Below, piece by piece: positions 16,940 to 24,791 of a DNA stretch of 34,631 bases. The position numbers and the translations under genes are program-made. The stretch lies in NCBI GenBank assembly GCA_964639525.1, contig CAZXDS010000011.1, positions 1 through 34,631 on the forward strand, given 5' to 3'. The stretch's first letter is position 1. Every line of letters starts with the position of its first letter. The notes beneath the pieces were generated by a model. That model worked only from the letters and a program-made list of their open reading frames with translations. It had not been told where the DNA came from and did no database searches. This DNA is from CAZXDS01 sp964639525. Lineage in GTDB: Bacteria; Bacteroidota; Ignavibacteria; Ignavibacteriales; Melioribacteraceae.

Positions 16940-17566
16940 ATGAAATTTGATGTTTATAAAGTTGATGGTACTAAATCCGGGGAAGCTGTAGAGCTTTCAG
17001 ATGAAATATTTGGAGTCGAGCCTAATGATCATGTCATTTATCTTGCTGTAAAAGCATATTTGGCTAACCAACGTCAAGGCACTCATAAAACAAAAGAAAG
17101 AAATGAAGTTAGAGGTGGTGGTAAAAAACCATGGAAACAGAAAGGCCGTGGAACTGCTCGTTCCGGAACTTCTCGCTCTCCATTGTGGGTTGGTGGAGGT
17201 ACAATATTTGGACCTAAACCGAGAAATTATCGCCAAAAATTAAATAAAAAAGTTAAAAAAATTGCTGTTAAATCGGCATTGAGCCAAAAGGTTAGAGCTG
17301 AGCAATTAAAGATAGTTGAAGACTTTAATTTTGATGCGCCAAAAACTAAAGAATTTACTCAGATATTAAGCTCATTAAATGCTTATGGGAAAAGAATTTT
17401 AGTTTTAACTAATGGCAATCTGGAGAATGTATATAAATCCGGAAGAAATATTGAAAAATTAAATATTATTGAAGCATCACAAGCAAATGCTTATGAAGTA
17501 TTAAACAATCAAGTATTGTTGATACAAAAAGGTGCTATTGAAAAATTAGAACAAATTTTGAACTAA
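16940..17566 (+). CDS. rplD: 50S ribosomal protein L4
   Basis: 208 residues from ATG at 16940. An in-frame TTG at 16934 would add two residues and is less likely because the ATG gives the usual N-terminus MKFDVYKVDG. The tunnel loop segment GGGKKPWKQKGRGTARSG is intact. L4 lines the exit tunnel, and in E. coli it autoregulates the S10 operon through attenuation; the hairpin upstream of rpsJ is a possible counterpart but does not resemble the E. coli leader. It lies 14 nt after rplC. Confidence 0.97.
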   Translation: MKFDVYKVDGTKSGEAVELSDEIFGVEPNDHVIYLAVKAYLANQRQGTHKTKERNEVRGGGKKPWKQKGRGTARSGTSRSPLWVGGGTIFGPKPRNYRQKLNKKVKKIAVKSALSQKVRAEQLKIVEDFNFDAPKTKEFTQILSSLNAYGKRILVLTNGNLENVYKSGRNIEKLNIIEASQANAYEVLNNQVLLIQKGAIEKLEQILN

Positions 17567-17580
17567 ACGAAACTGAGAAA

Positions 17581-17874
17581 ATGCATAATATTTTAATGAG
17601 ACCGTTAGTAACCGAAAAAATCACAAATTTATCAGAAGATGGTAATAAATATGGTTTTGTGGTAGCACTTGATGCTAATAAGATTGAAATCGCAAAAGCT
17701 ATTAATAATAGATTTGAGGTTGAGGTTGTAAAAGTTAATACGATTAAAAATCACGGTAAATTAAAAACGCAATTCACAAAACGTGGTCGTTTTAGCGGTA
17801 GAACAGCTAGATATAAGAAAGCGATAGTTACTATTAAAGAAGGTCAAACAATAGATTTATTTGGCGAAGTTTAG
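17581..17874 (+). CDS. rplW: 50S ribosomal protein L23
   Basis: 97 residues, standard length. It begins MHNILMRPLVTEKI and has the VEVVKVNTIKNHGK core. L23 sits at the tunnel exit and is the main docking site for trigger factor and SRP. The start is ATG at 17581, 14 nt after rplD and 17 nt before rplB. Confidence 0.97.
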   Translation: MHNILMRPLVTEKITNLSEDGNKYGFVVALDANKIEIAKAINNRFEVEVVKVNTIKNHGKLKTQFTKRGRFSGRTARYKKAIVTIKEGQTIDLFGEV

Positions 17875-17891
17875 GATACGGAGTTTAAGCA

Positions 17892-18719
17892 ATGGCGATT
17901 AGAAAATTAAAACCAAATACACCCGGCACACGATATATGTCAATTTCCACATTTGAGGAAATTACTAAAACTACTCCGGAAAAATCTTTATTGGCACCAC
18001 TTAAAAAGTCTGCCGGTAGAAATAATAAAGGTAGAATTACATCAAGACATAGAGGCGGCGGTCATAAAAGAGCATATAGAATAATTGATTTTAAAAGAAA
18101 TAAATTTGATATTCCGGCAAAAGTATTCTCTATTGAATATGATCCGAATAGAACTTGCCGTATTGCTTTATTACACTATGCCGATGGAGAGAAAAGATAC
18201 ATTCTTTGCCCTGATGGCTTAAAAGTTGGCGATACTGTTGTGTCAGGTTCTGATGTAGAAATTAAAGTTGGAAATGCTTTGAAATTAAAGGATATGCCAC
18301 TTGGGTCTCTCGTTCATAATGTTGAATTAAAACCGGGTAAAGGCGGACAAATAGGCAGATCTGCAGGAACTTCTTTGCAAGTTATGGCTAAAGACGGAAA
18401 TTATGCACAATTGAAAATGCCTTCGGGTGAAGTAAGACTTGTCCATTTAGAATGTATTGCAACTTACGGTACAGTTGGTAATTCTGATCATTTTAATATC
18501 AGTCTTGGAAAAGCCGGAAGAAGTAGATGGCTTGGAATTAGACCGCAAAGTCGTGGTGTTGTAATGAATCCTGTTGATCATCCAATGGGTGGCGGTGAAG
18601 GTAAGTCATCTGGCGGCGGTCATCCTGTTTCGCCATGGGGACAGTCTGCTAAAGGTTTGAAAACTAGAAAGAAGAAAAATTCTTCTAATAAATATATTGT
18701 TAAAAGAAGGAAAAGTTAG
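17892..18719 (+). CDS. rplB: 50S ribosomal protein L2
   Basis: 275 residues, normal length. The conserved GRNNKGRITSRHRGGGHKR lies near residues 40-58. The C-terminal block NPVDHPMGGGEG has D229 and H230, close to the peptidyl-transferase centre. L2 is needed for subunit joining and peptide bond formation. The protein ends in a basic tail. It starts at ATG 17892 and precedes rpsS by 8 nt. Confidence 0.98.
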   Translation: MAIRKLKPNTPGTRYMSISTFEEITKTTPEKSLLAPLKKSAGRNNKGRITSRHRGGGHKRAYRIIDFKRNKFDIPAKVFSIEYDPNRTCRIALLHYADGEKRYILCPDGLKVGDTVVSGSDVEIKVGNALKLKDMPLGSLVHNVELKPGKGGQIGRSAGTSLQVMAKDGNYAQLKMPSGEVRLVHLECIATYGTVGNSDHFNISLGKAGRSRWLGIRPQSRGVVMNPVDHPMGGGEGKSSGGGHPVSPWGQSAKGLKTRKKKNSSNKYIVKRRKS

Positions 18720-18727
18720 AGAATAAT

Positions 18728-19015
18728 ATGCCAAGATCAGTAAAAAAAGGTCCATACATCGATTTCAAACTTTTGAAAAAGGTTCAAAACCTTAACGATA
18801 CAAATCAAAAGAAAATTATTAAAACTTGGTCAAGATCAAGTACTATATCTCCGGATTTTGTCGGGCACACAGTTGCCGTTCATAATGGCAATAAAATGAT
18901 TCCCGTCTATATTTCGGAAAATATGGTTGGTCATAAGTTAGGAGAATTTTCTCCTACAAGAATATTTAGAGGTCATCCTGGAACGAAAGCTGAAAAAGCA
19001 TCAAGAGTGAGGTAA
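18728..19015 (+). CDS. rpsS: 30S ribosomal protein S19
   Basis: 95 residues. It begins MPRSVKKGPYIDFKL and contains SRSSTISPDFVGHTVAVHNG, then HKLGEFSPTRIFRGHPG, all diagnostic. S19 lies in the head of the 30S subunit, near the A-site tRNA and bridge B1. The gaps are 8 nt from rplB and 7 nt to rplV. Confidence 0.98.
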   Translation: MPRSVKKGPYIDFKLLKKVQNLNDTNQKKIIKTWSRSSTISPDFVGHTVAVHNGNKMIPVYISENMVGHKLGEFSPTRIFRGHPGTKAEKASRVR

Positions 19016-19022
19016 TTTATTA

Positions 19023-19367
19023 ATGGAAGCTAAAGCTACACATAAGTATATCGGATCATCACCAAGAAAAATGCGGTTGGTTATTGATTTAATTCGTGGT
19101 GTATCTGTTGACAGAGCAATTGAAATTTTGCATTTTCATCCGAAGCACGCTGCCGTTGATGCTGAAAAAGTTTTACGCTCGGCTGTTTCAAATTTGTTTA
19201 ATAAAGACGAAAATTCAAGCAACGATCCGTCTGAATTATATGTAAAAGAAGTATTTGTAAATGGAGGTCCGATGGTTAAGCGTATTCAACCGGCTCCCAT
19301 GGGAAGAGCATTTAGGATTAGAAAAAGATCTAATCATTTAACAATTGTAGTTTCTACAAAAAGTTAG
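19023..19367 (+). CDS. rplV: 50S ribosomal protein L22
   Basis: 114 residues. It contains SSPRKMRLVIDLIRG near the N-terminus and the hairpin segment RIQPAPMGRAFRIRKRSNH that reaches the tunnel constriction, with no deletion of the kind linked to macrolide resistance. L22 touches all six domains of 23S rRNA. The ATG at 19023 lies 7 nt after rpsS. Confidence 0.98.
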   Translation: MEAKATHKYIGSSPRKMRLVIDLIRGVSVDRAIEILHFHPKHAAVDAEKVLRSAVSNLFNKDENSSNDPSELYVKEVFVNGGPMVKRIQPAPMGRAFRIRKRSNHLTIVVSTKS

Positions 19368-19371
19368 TCGC

Positions 19372-19377
19372 AGGAGG
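19372..19377 (+). promoter_or_regulatory. Shine-Dalgarno fixing the rpsC TTG start
   Basis: A full AGGAGG lies 4 nt before the TTG at 19382, which begins the usual S3 N-terminus (M)GQKTNPIGFRVG. Confidence 0.85.
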
Positions 19378-19381
19378 TTTT

Positions 19382-20023
19382 TTGGGTCAGAAAACGAATC
19401 CAATAGGTTTTAGAGTTGGTATAATGAGAGGTTGGGAATCCAACTGGTACGAAAGTAAAAGTTATGCTTCTAAATTATTAGAAGACAAAAAATTGCGTTC
19501 ATACATCAATAATAGGCTTATTAAAGCCGGTGTTTCTAGAATTGTTATTAATAGAACATCTAAAAACACAGTGATTACTATCCATACATCAAGACCCGGA
19601 ATGGTTATTGGTAAAAGTGGAAAAGAAATTGCTCAATTAGAGCAAGAGTTGAAGAAGATTTCGAATTCAGAGGTAAAAGTTCAGATTAATGAAATTAAAA
19701 GACCTGAATTAGATGCAAAACTAGTTTCATTAAATATTGCTAATCAGTTGAAAGGACGTATGTCTTTCAGAAGAGCTATGAAACAAGCAATTACCTCGGC
19801 AATAAGAATGGGTGCCGAAGGAATAAGAATTAAATGTTCCGGAAGACTTGGCGGTGCTGAAATGGCTAGAAGTGAACAGTATAAAGAAGGTAAAATTCCT
19901 TTGCACACTTTAAGAGTAGATATTGATTATGCAACAGCCACATCACAAACTATTTATGGAACCATTGGAGTTAAAGTTTGGATTTCCAAAGGTGAAAAAT
20001 TAAGTAAAAGATTTTCTGATTAA
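19382..20023 (+). CDS. rpsC: 30S ribosomal protein S3
   Basis: 213 residues, starting at TTG. It begins GQKTNPIGFRVG, has a KH domain with RPGMVIGKSGKEI (about residues 73-85), and a C-terminal domain with SGRLGGAEMARSE. S3 forms part of the mRNA entry channel and its helicase activity. The start is supported by a perfect AGGAGG. It lies 14 nt after rplV and 21 nt before rplP. Confidence 0.98.
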   Translation: MGQKTNPIGFRVGIMRGWESNWYESKSYASKLLEDKKLRSYINNRLIKAGVSRIVINRTSKNTVITIHTSRPGMVIGKSGKEIAQLEQELKKISNSEVKVQINEIKRPELDAKLVSLNIANQLKGRMSFRRAMKQAITSAIRMGAEGIRIKCSGRLGGAEMARSEQYKEGKIPLHTLRVDIDYATATSQTIYGTIGVKVWISKGEKLSKRFSD

Positions 20024-20044
20024 AGATTTTTAGGAGTTTCTCCA

Positions 20045-20461
20045 ATGTTAATGCCGAAAAGAGTTAAGTTTAGGAAGCAACAACGCGGAAAAAGAAGAGG
20101 TAAGGCTAAACGCGGACATAGAGTAAGTTTTGGTGATTTTGGCTTAAAAGCAATTGATGCTGCTTGGATTACAAGTCGGCAAATAGAAGCTTGCAGAGTT
20201 GCAATTACAAGAAGAATGAAAAGAGATGGAAAAGTTTGGATTAGAATATTTCCGGACAAACCGGTTTCTAAAAAACCATTAGAAACAAGAATGGGTAAAG
20301 GAAAAGCAGCAACCGAATTTTGGGTGGCTGTTGTAAAACCGGGAAGAATTATGTTTGAGGTTTCCGGTGTATCTAAAGAATTGGCAGTTGAAGCATTAAA
20401 ATTAGCTTCACATAAATTACCAATTCATACAAAGGTAGTTTCAAGACCTGATTACGAATAA
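20045..20461 (+). CDS. rplP: 50S ribosomal protein L16
   Basis: 138 residues, standard. It begins MLMPKRVKFRKQQRGK and contains VWIRIFPDKPVSKKPLETRMGKGKG-like sequence (KGKAATEFW here). L16 helps position A-site tRNA on the 50S. The Shine-Dalgarno is TAGGAG, and the ATG is at 20045. Confidence 0.98.
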   Translation: MLMPKRVKFRKQQRGKRRGKAKRGHRVSFGDFGLKAIDAAWITSRQIEACRVAITRRMKRDGKVWIRIFPDKPVSKKPLETRMGKGKAATEFWVAVVKPGRIMFEVSGVSKELAVEALKLASHKLPIHTKVVSRPDYE

Positions 20462-20475
20462 GGTGAGGTTGTTAA

Positions 20476-20691
20476 ATGAAAAATTATGAAATTCGTGAAA
20501 TGAGTTCCGAAGAAATTTTGAAAAGAATTGTTGAAGAAAAAAATAATTTGGTTGATTTGCGCTTTCAACATGCTGTTAAAACATTAACTAATACTGCTAA
20601 AATTCCTTTAGTTAGGAAAGATATAGCAAAAATGAAAACTGTTCTTCAGCAAAGAAAAGCGGACAAAAATTCCGAAACGGTAAATAAATAA
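20476..20691 (+). CDS. rpmC: 50S ribosomal protein L29
   Basis: 71 residues, two-helix protein. It has the family pattern of an N-terminal EIREMSSEEI helix, then LVDLRFQHAVKTLTNTAKI and IAKMKTVLQQRK. L29 lies beside L23 near the tunnel exit. The ATG at 20476 follows AGGTGAGG. The gap to rpsQ is 16 nt. Confidence 0.97.
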   Translation: MKNYEIREMSSEEILKRIVEEKNNLVDLRFQHAVKTLTNTAKIPLVRKDIAKMKTVLQQRKADKNSETVNK

Positions 20692-20707
20692 GGAGCAGTT
20701 TGGTTAA

Positions 20708-20965
20708 ATGGAAAACAGAACTTTAAGAAAAACCAGAATTGGGGTTGTTGTTAAAAATAAGATGGAAAAGAGTATTGTTATTGCTATTGAAAGAAAAGTA
20801 GCTCATCCTCTTTATAAAAAGTATTTTAAGAAAACAACCAAGCTCATGGCTCATGATGAAAAAAATGAATCGAATATTGGTGATGTTGTGAAAGTAATGG
20901 AAACAAGACCTCTTAGCAAAAGTAAAAATTGGCGACTTGTTGAAATTGTGAAAAAAGCCAAATAA
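20708..20965 (+). CDS. rpsQ: 30S ribosomal protein S17
   Basis: 85 residues, an OB-fold protein. It begins MENRTLRKTRIGVVVKNKMEK; the segments VAHPLYKKYFKKTTK and METRPLSKSKNWRLVEI are diagnostic. S17 binds 16S helix 11 early in assembly. The ATG at 20708 follows AAGGAGCAG. It is the last gene of the classical S10 group. Confidence 0.97.
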   Translation: MENRTLRKTRIGVVVKNKMEKSIVIAIERKVAHPLYKKYFKKTTKLMAHDEKNESNIGDVVKVMETRPLSKSKNWRLVEIVKKAK

Positions 20966-20979
20966 GGAGTTGAACTAAG

Positions 20980-21348
20980 ATGATTCAAGAAGAAACAAAT
21001 TTAGTGGTGGCAGACAATTCGGGTGCCAAAAAAGTTAGATGTATCCGTGTTCTCGGCGGAAGTAGCAGACGATATGCAAGTATTGGCGATTTGATTGTTG
21101 TAACTGTGAAAGCTGCAATTCCCGGAGGCGGAGTTAAAAAGGGAGAAGTATCACGTGCGGTTGTTGTTCGAACAAGCAAAGAGATTAGAAGAAAAGATGG
21201 TACATATATCAAATTTGACGAAAATGCTGCTGTTTTATTGAATGCACAAAACGAACCGAGAGGAACACGTATTTTTGGTCCTGTTGCCCGAGAATTAAGA
21301 GATAAGAAATATATGAAAATTATTTCATTGGCTCCGGAAGTTTTATAA
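20980..21348 (+). CDS. rplN: 50S ribosomal protein L14
   Basis: 122 residues, exactly the usual length. It begins MIQEETNLVVADNSGAKKVRCI and contains GGGVKKGEVSRAVVVRT. L14 forms intersubunit bridges and is the docking site of the silencing factor RsfS. It is the first gene of the spc group; no promoter is seen in the 14-nt gap after rpsQ. TAAGGAG lies upstream of the ATG at 20980. Confidence 0.98.
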   Translation: MIQEETNLVVADNSGAKKVRCIRVLGGSSRRYASIGDLIVVTVKAAIPGGGVKKGEVSRAVVVRTSKEIRRKDGTYIKFDENAAVLLNAQNEPRGTRIFGPVARELRDKKYMKIISLAPEVL

Positions 21349-21364
21349 AAAGGAATTATTAGTT

Positions 21365-21691
21365 ATGAAAATTAAGAAAAATGATAATGTAATTATTGTA
21401 GCTGGCAATTATAAAGGTAAAACCGGTAAAGTATTAAAGGTTTATCCTAAAAGGGATAGAGTTATTGTTGAGGGTGTTAATATTATTAAACGACATACTA
21501 AAGCAAATCAGCAATTACCTCAAGGTGGTATTATTGAAAAAGAGGCGCCTTTGCATGTTTCTAATGTAATGTTAGTTGATCCCAAAACCAATGAAGCTAC
21601 TCGAATTGGGAAAAAAATAATTATTGATGATAAAACAGGTAAAAAACGCAGCATTAGAGTAAGCAAAATAAGCGGCGAAATGTTGTCTTAA
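21365..21691 (+). CDS. rplX: 50S ribosomal protein L24
   Basis: 108 residues with an N-terminal KOW domain (NVIIVAGNYKGKTGKVLKVY) and the family segment GVNIIKRHTKANQQLPQGGI. L24 begins 50S assembly at the 5' end of 23S rRNA. The start is ATG at 21365, 16 nt after rplN. Confidence 0.98.
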   Translation: MKIKKNDNVIIVAGNYKGKTGKVLKVYPKRDRVIVEGVNIIKRHTKANQQLPQGGIIEKEAPLHVSNVMLVDPKTNEATRIGKKIIIDDKTGKKRSIRVSKISGEMLS

Positions 21692-21715
21692 TATAAGTGG
21701 ATTTAAGAGATTAAT

Positions 21716-22324
21716 ATGGCTAAAAAAACAACTAAAAAAGTTAAAAAAGCAGAAGAAACTAAGGATAATATAAAATCTGTTTATCCACGGTTAAAAGAGA
21801 AATATAATTCTGAAATTATTCCTAAACTACAAAAACATTTTGGGTTCAAAAATATTATGCAAGTACCTAAAATTGAAAAAATTGTAGTTAATGTAGGTCT
21901 TGGTGAGGCAACGCAGGATTCCAAATTACTTGATTTAGCTGTTAAGGATATTGAAACAATAACCGGACAGAAAGCAAGTATTAGAATTGCCAAAAAATCA
22001 ATATCTAATTTTAAATTGCGTGAAGGAATGCCAATTGGTGCAAAAATTACTCTTCGCTCAAGGAGAATGTATGAATTTTTAGATAGGTTTATTTCAGTTG
22101 CACTTCCAAGAGTTAGGGATTTTAGAGGTATTTCTGATAAATCTTTTGATGGTAGAGGAAATTATACTATCGGATTAAAAGAGCAGAATATATTTGCTGA
22201 AATTGATGTTGATAAAATTAATAGAGTTTTTGGAATGGATATCACATTCGTAACTTCAGCAAGAACAGATAATGAAGCTTACGAATTATTGGCAGCTTTT
22301 GGTATGCCGTTTAGAAAAAAATAA
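21716..22324 (+). CDS. rplE: 50S ribosomal protein L5, with basic N-terminal extension
   Basis: 202 residues, about 20 longer than usual. The standard L5 start corresponds to about residue 25 (RLKEKYNSEIIPKL). Before it lies a Lys-rich stretch beginning MAKKTTKKVKKAEETK. There is no internal in-frame ATG, and the ATG at 21716 is well placed after the rplX stop, so the extension seems real. The core GMPIGAKITLRSRRMYEFLDR is normal. L5 binds 5S rRNA with L18 and contacts the P-site tRNA. Confidence 0.96.
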   Translation: MAKKTTKKVKKAEETKDNIKSVYPRLKEKYNSEIIPKLQKHFGFKNIMQVPKIEKIVVNVGLGEATQDSKLLDLAVKDIETITGQKASIRIAKKSISNFKLREGMPIGAKITLRSRRMYEFLDRFISVALPRVRDFRGISDKSFDGRGNYTIGLKEQNIFAEIDVDKINRVFGMDITFVTSARTDNEAYELLAAFGMPFRKK

Positions 22325-22341
22325 AATTATTAAGGGAAATT

Positions 22342-22611
22342 ATGGCAAGGAAATGCTTAATAGCGCGTGAAGAAAAAAGAAGAAAATTAGTTGAAAAATA
22401 TGCTGCTTTACGCAAAGAATTAAAAGAAAAAGGGGATTATGAATCTCTTCAAAAATTGCCTAAAGATTCTTCAAAAGTTAGACTTCATAATAGATGTTTG
22501 ATGACTGGAAGAGCCAGAGCATATTATAGAAAATTTGGTGTTTCGCGTTTAGTATTTAGAGAATTGGCTCTAAAAGGCGAAATTCCTGGAATTAAAAAAG
22601 CAAGTTGGTAA
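22342..22611 (+). CDS. rpsN: 30S ribosomal protein S14, long zinc-free type
   Basis: 89 residues. It contains HNRCLMTGRARAYYRKFGVSR but lacks the CXXC pairs of the short zinc-binding S14, so it is the long C-minus form. S14 is a late assembly protein in the 30S head. The ATG at 22342 follows AAGGGA. It lies between rplE and rpsH as usual. Confidence 0.97.
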   Translation: MARKCLIAREEKRRKLVEKYAALRKELKEKGDYESLQKLPKDSSKVRLHNRCLMTGRARAYYRKFGVSRLVFRELALKGEIPGIKKASW

Positions 22612-22629
22612 ATGATAGGAGAATATTAA

Positions 22630-23025
22630 ATGCCGGTTACTGATCCAATCGCAGATTTTTTAACAAGAATTAGAAACGCTGTTAAAGCAAAGAAAAAAAT
22701 GGTTGATATTCCTCTTTCAGGAATGAAAAAAGGTTTAGCTGATATTTTAAAAAATAAAAATTTTATTCGTGATTATACTATTGTTGATGATAGCGTACAG
22801 AAAACTCTTCGAATATTTTTATCTTATGTTGATGGGGAATCGTCAATTACCGGATTGAAAAAAATTAGCACTCCCGGTTTACGTAAATACGTTGGAAAAG
22901 ATGATATCCCAAGAGTTTTAAATGGTTTAGGTATTGCAATATTATCCACACCAAAAGGTCTTTTAACTGATAAACAAGCTAAAAGAGATGCTGTTGGTGG
23001 TGAAGTGGTCTGTTATATTTGGTAA
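22630..23025 (+). CDS. rpsH: 30S ribosomal protein S8
   Basis: 131 residues. It begins MPVTDPIADFLTRIRNAVKAKK and has the C-terminal RNA-binding part STPGLRKYVGKDDIPRVLNG. S8 binds the central domain of 16S rRNA and, in E. coli, represses the spc operon at the rplE mRNA. The ATG at 22630 follows TAGGAG. The gaps are 18 nt from rpsN and 23 nt to rplF. Confidence 0.98.
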   Translation: MPVTDPIADFLTRIRNAVKAKKKMVDIPLSGMKKGLADILKNKNFIRDYTIVDDSVQKTLRIFLSYVDGESSITGLKKISTPGLRKYVGKDDIPRVLNGLGIAILSTPKGLLTDKQAKRDAVGGEVVCYIW

Positions 23026-23048
23026 CACATTGTAAAAGGAATTGAAAA

Positions 23049-23585
23049 GTGTCAAGAATTGGTAAAAAACCTGTAAATATTAAAGATGTAACGGTAAATC
23101 TTAAAAATTCTACCGTTTCAGTTAAAGGAAAATTAGGCGAACTTTCATTAAATGCTCACCCAAATCTTAGTATTGAGATTGTTGGTGATGAATTATTAGT
23201 GAAACGACCGAATGATAATAGAGAAAACCGAGCTTTACATGGTCTAACCAGATCATTGATTCAGAATATGGTTAGCGGAGTATCTGCAGGTTTTTCAAAA
23301 ACGCTAAATATTGTTGGTGTTGGTTATCGTGCAGAATTGAAAGGTAAAAACCTTTTATTAAATATTGGTTACTCTCATCCAATTTATTTTTTACCACCGG
23401 ATGAAATAACTTTAGAAGTTCCAACTAATACCCAAATAATTATTAAGGGCGTAGATAAGGAACTTGTCGGTTTAGTAGCTGCTAAAATTAGATCTTTCAG
23501 AAAGCCTGAGCCTTACAAAGGAAAAGGTATTAAATATTCTGACGAGGTTATCCTTAGAAAAGCAGGTAAGACTGCAGGTGCATAA
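23049..23585 (+). CDS. rplF: 50S ribosomal protein L6
   Basis: 178 residues, starting at GTG 23049 with AAGGA 8 nt upstream. It begins SRIGKKPVNI, and the C-terminal half has KIRSFRKPEPYKGKGIKY, the family signature. L6 lies beneath the L12 stalk near the sarcin-ricin loop. Of the other GTG and TTG starters nearby, this one also has no in-frame ATG alternative. Confidence 0.98.
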   Translation: MSRIGKKPVNIKDVTVNLKNSTVSVKGKLGELSLNAHPNLSIEIVGDELLVKRPNDNRENRALHGLTRSLIQNMVSGVSAGFSKTLNIVGVGYRAELKGKNLLLNIGYSHPIYFLPPDEITLEVPTNTQIIIKGVDKELVGLVAAKIRSFRKPEPYKGKGIKYSDEVILRKAGKTAGA

Positions 23586-23608
23586 AATCATTAGGAGATT
23601 TTGAAAAG

Positions 23609-23974
23609 ATGTCGAGATTAAAATTAGGTAATAGAAATAAAAGAAAAATTCGAATTCGGAAAAAGCTTTCCGGTACTTCTGAACGACCAAGATTAGCTGT
23701 TTACCGGAGTTTAAACCATATGTATGCGCAATTGATTGATGATTCACAAGGTAAAACTTTAGTTTCTGCCTCAACAGTTTCTAAGGAAATTGTTAAAGAT
23801 GTAAAGAAAGCGGAAGGTAAAGTTGCAAAAAGCAAAATTGTTGGCAGCTTGTTGGCAAAGAAAGCTTTGGAAAATAATATAAAAGAAGTTGTGTTTGATA
23901 GAAGTGGTTATATTTATCACGGTAGAGTAAAAGCGGTTGCAGAAGGTGCTAGAGAAGGCGGATTAAAAATTTAA
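23609..23974 (+). CDS. rplR: 50S ribosomal protein L18
   Basis: 121 residues. It contains RIRKKLSGTSERPRLAVYRSLNHMYAQ-type sequence and ends AVAEGAREGGLKI, the conserved tail. L18 carries 5S rRNA into the 50S with L5. The ATG at 23609 follows TTAGGAG. Its TAA ends only 4 nt before a tRNA-Gln gene instead of leading directly to rpsE. Confidence 0.98.
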   Translation: MSRLKLGNRNKRKIRIRKKLSGTSERPRLAVYRSLNHMYAQLIDDSQGKTLVSASTVSKEIVKDVKKAEGKVAKSKIVGSLLAKKALENNIKEVVFDRSGYIYHGRVKAVAEGAREGGLKI

Positions 23975-23978
23975 TTAT

Positions 23979-24049
23979 TGCCGGATGGTCTAATGGTAGG
24001 ACTACGCCCTTTGGAGGCGTCTGTAGAGGTTCGAATCCTCTTCCGGCAA
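23979..24049 (+). tRNA. tRNA-Gln (anticodon TTG) inside the spc operon
   Basis: A complete 71-nt cloverleaf: acceptor tgccgga pairs with tccggca, discriminator A at 24049. The anticodon stem acgcc/ggcgt holds the loop ctTTGga, giving TTG, which reads glutamine codons. The T arm is agagg/cctct around ttcgaat. The U1-A72 pair is typical of bacterial tRNA-Gln. CCA is not encoded. No promoter or terminator is visible between the rplR stop (4 nt before) and the rpsE start (30 nt after), so it is probably cut out of the ribosomal protein mRNA. Confidence 0.96.
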
Positions 24050-24067
24050 CTCTAAAAATTTGAAATT

Positions 24068-24073
24068 AAGGAG
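24068..24073 (+). promoter_or_regulatory. Shine-Dalgarno fixing the rpsE TTG start
   Basis: AAGGAG lies 6 nt before the TTG at 24080, between tRNA-Gln and rpsE. After tRNA excision it would lie about 18 nt from the new mRNA 5' end. Confidence 0.8.
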
Positions 24074-24079
24074 TTAAAA

Positions 24080-24586
24080 TTGAGGAATAAAAAAGTATCG
24101 GAAATTGACGGACTTAAAGAAAAAGTCGTTACAATTAACCGTGTTGCTAAAGTTGTAAAAGGTGGAAGACGATTTAGCTTTAATGCTGTTGTTGTTGTTG
24201 GTGACGGAAAAGGAAATGTTGGTGTTGGTCTTGGTAAGGCAAACGAAGTAACTGATTCAATTTCTAAAGGGGTTGATGATGCTAAAAAAAACATGTACAA
24301 TGTTCCCGTTATTAAAGGTACAATCCCTCATACAATTATAGGTAAGTACGGTGCTGGAAAAGTTTTATTAAAACCTGCATCTGCCGGTACCGGTGTAATT
24401 GCCGCTGGCGGTGTTCGTGCTGTACTTGAAGCAGCCGGGATACAAAATATTTTAACTAAATCGCTTGGTTCAAGTAACCCTCATAATCAGGTAAAGGCTA
24501 CTTTACATGGATTGCTTCATCTAATTGATGCTCGTAAAATGGCTCACAAACGTAAAATTGAAATTGCTGAAATATTTAATGCATAG
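24080..24586 (+). CDS. rpsE: 30S ribosomal protein S5
   Basis: 168 residues, TTG start. The N-terminal double-stranded-RNA-binding domain has VVKGGRRFSFNAVVVVGDG; the C-terminal domain has ASAGTGVIAAGGVRAVLEAAG. S5 takes part in decoding accuracy and mRNA entry. The residues around the spectinomycin loop (KGGRR) look wild type. It follows tRNA-Gln by 30 nt and precedes rpmD by 9 nt. Confidence 0.98.
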   Translation: MRNKKVSEIDGLKEKVVTINRVAKVVKGGRRFSFNAVVVVGDGKGNVGVGLGKANEVTDSISKGVDDAKKNMYNVPVIKGTIPHTIIGKYGAGKVLLKPASAGTGVIAAGGVRAVLEAAGIQNILTKSLGSSNPHNQVKATLHGLLHLIDARKMAHKRKIEIAEIFNA

Positions 24587-24595
24587 GTGATAATA

Positions 24596-24784
24596 ATGGC
24601 TAAGAAATTGAAAATTACTCAAACAAAAAGTGTTATAGATAGACCTAAAAGGCAAAAACTTACAATTAAAGCTTTGGGTTTGGGAAGACCGAATTATTTT
24701 GTAGAAAAGAATGAATCTCCGCAAATTAGAGGAATGATAAACAGAGTTTCCCATCTTGTAAAAGTTGAAGAAATTGAAGGATAA
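24596..24784 (+). CDS. rpmD: 50S ribosomal protein L30
   Basis: 62 residues from ATG at 24596, with AGGTGAT just upstream. A GTG at 24587 would add three residues (MII) and is unlikely. It begins MAKKLKITQTKSVI and contains IKALGLGRPN and MINRVSHLVKVEEI. L30 is a small protein of the 50S near the 5S rRNA. The gap to rplO is 7 nt. Confidence 0.97.
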   Translation: MAKKLKITQTKSVIDRPKRQKLTIKALGLGRPNYFVEKNESPQIRGMINRVSHLVKVEEIEG

Positions 24785-24791
24785 TGGAATT

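Noticed and set aside
24765..24791. TTG start for rplO inside rpmD
   Set aside because: It would add nine residues not found in L15 proteins; the ATG at 24792 gives the normal start.
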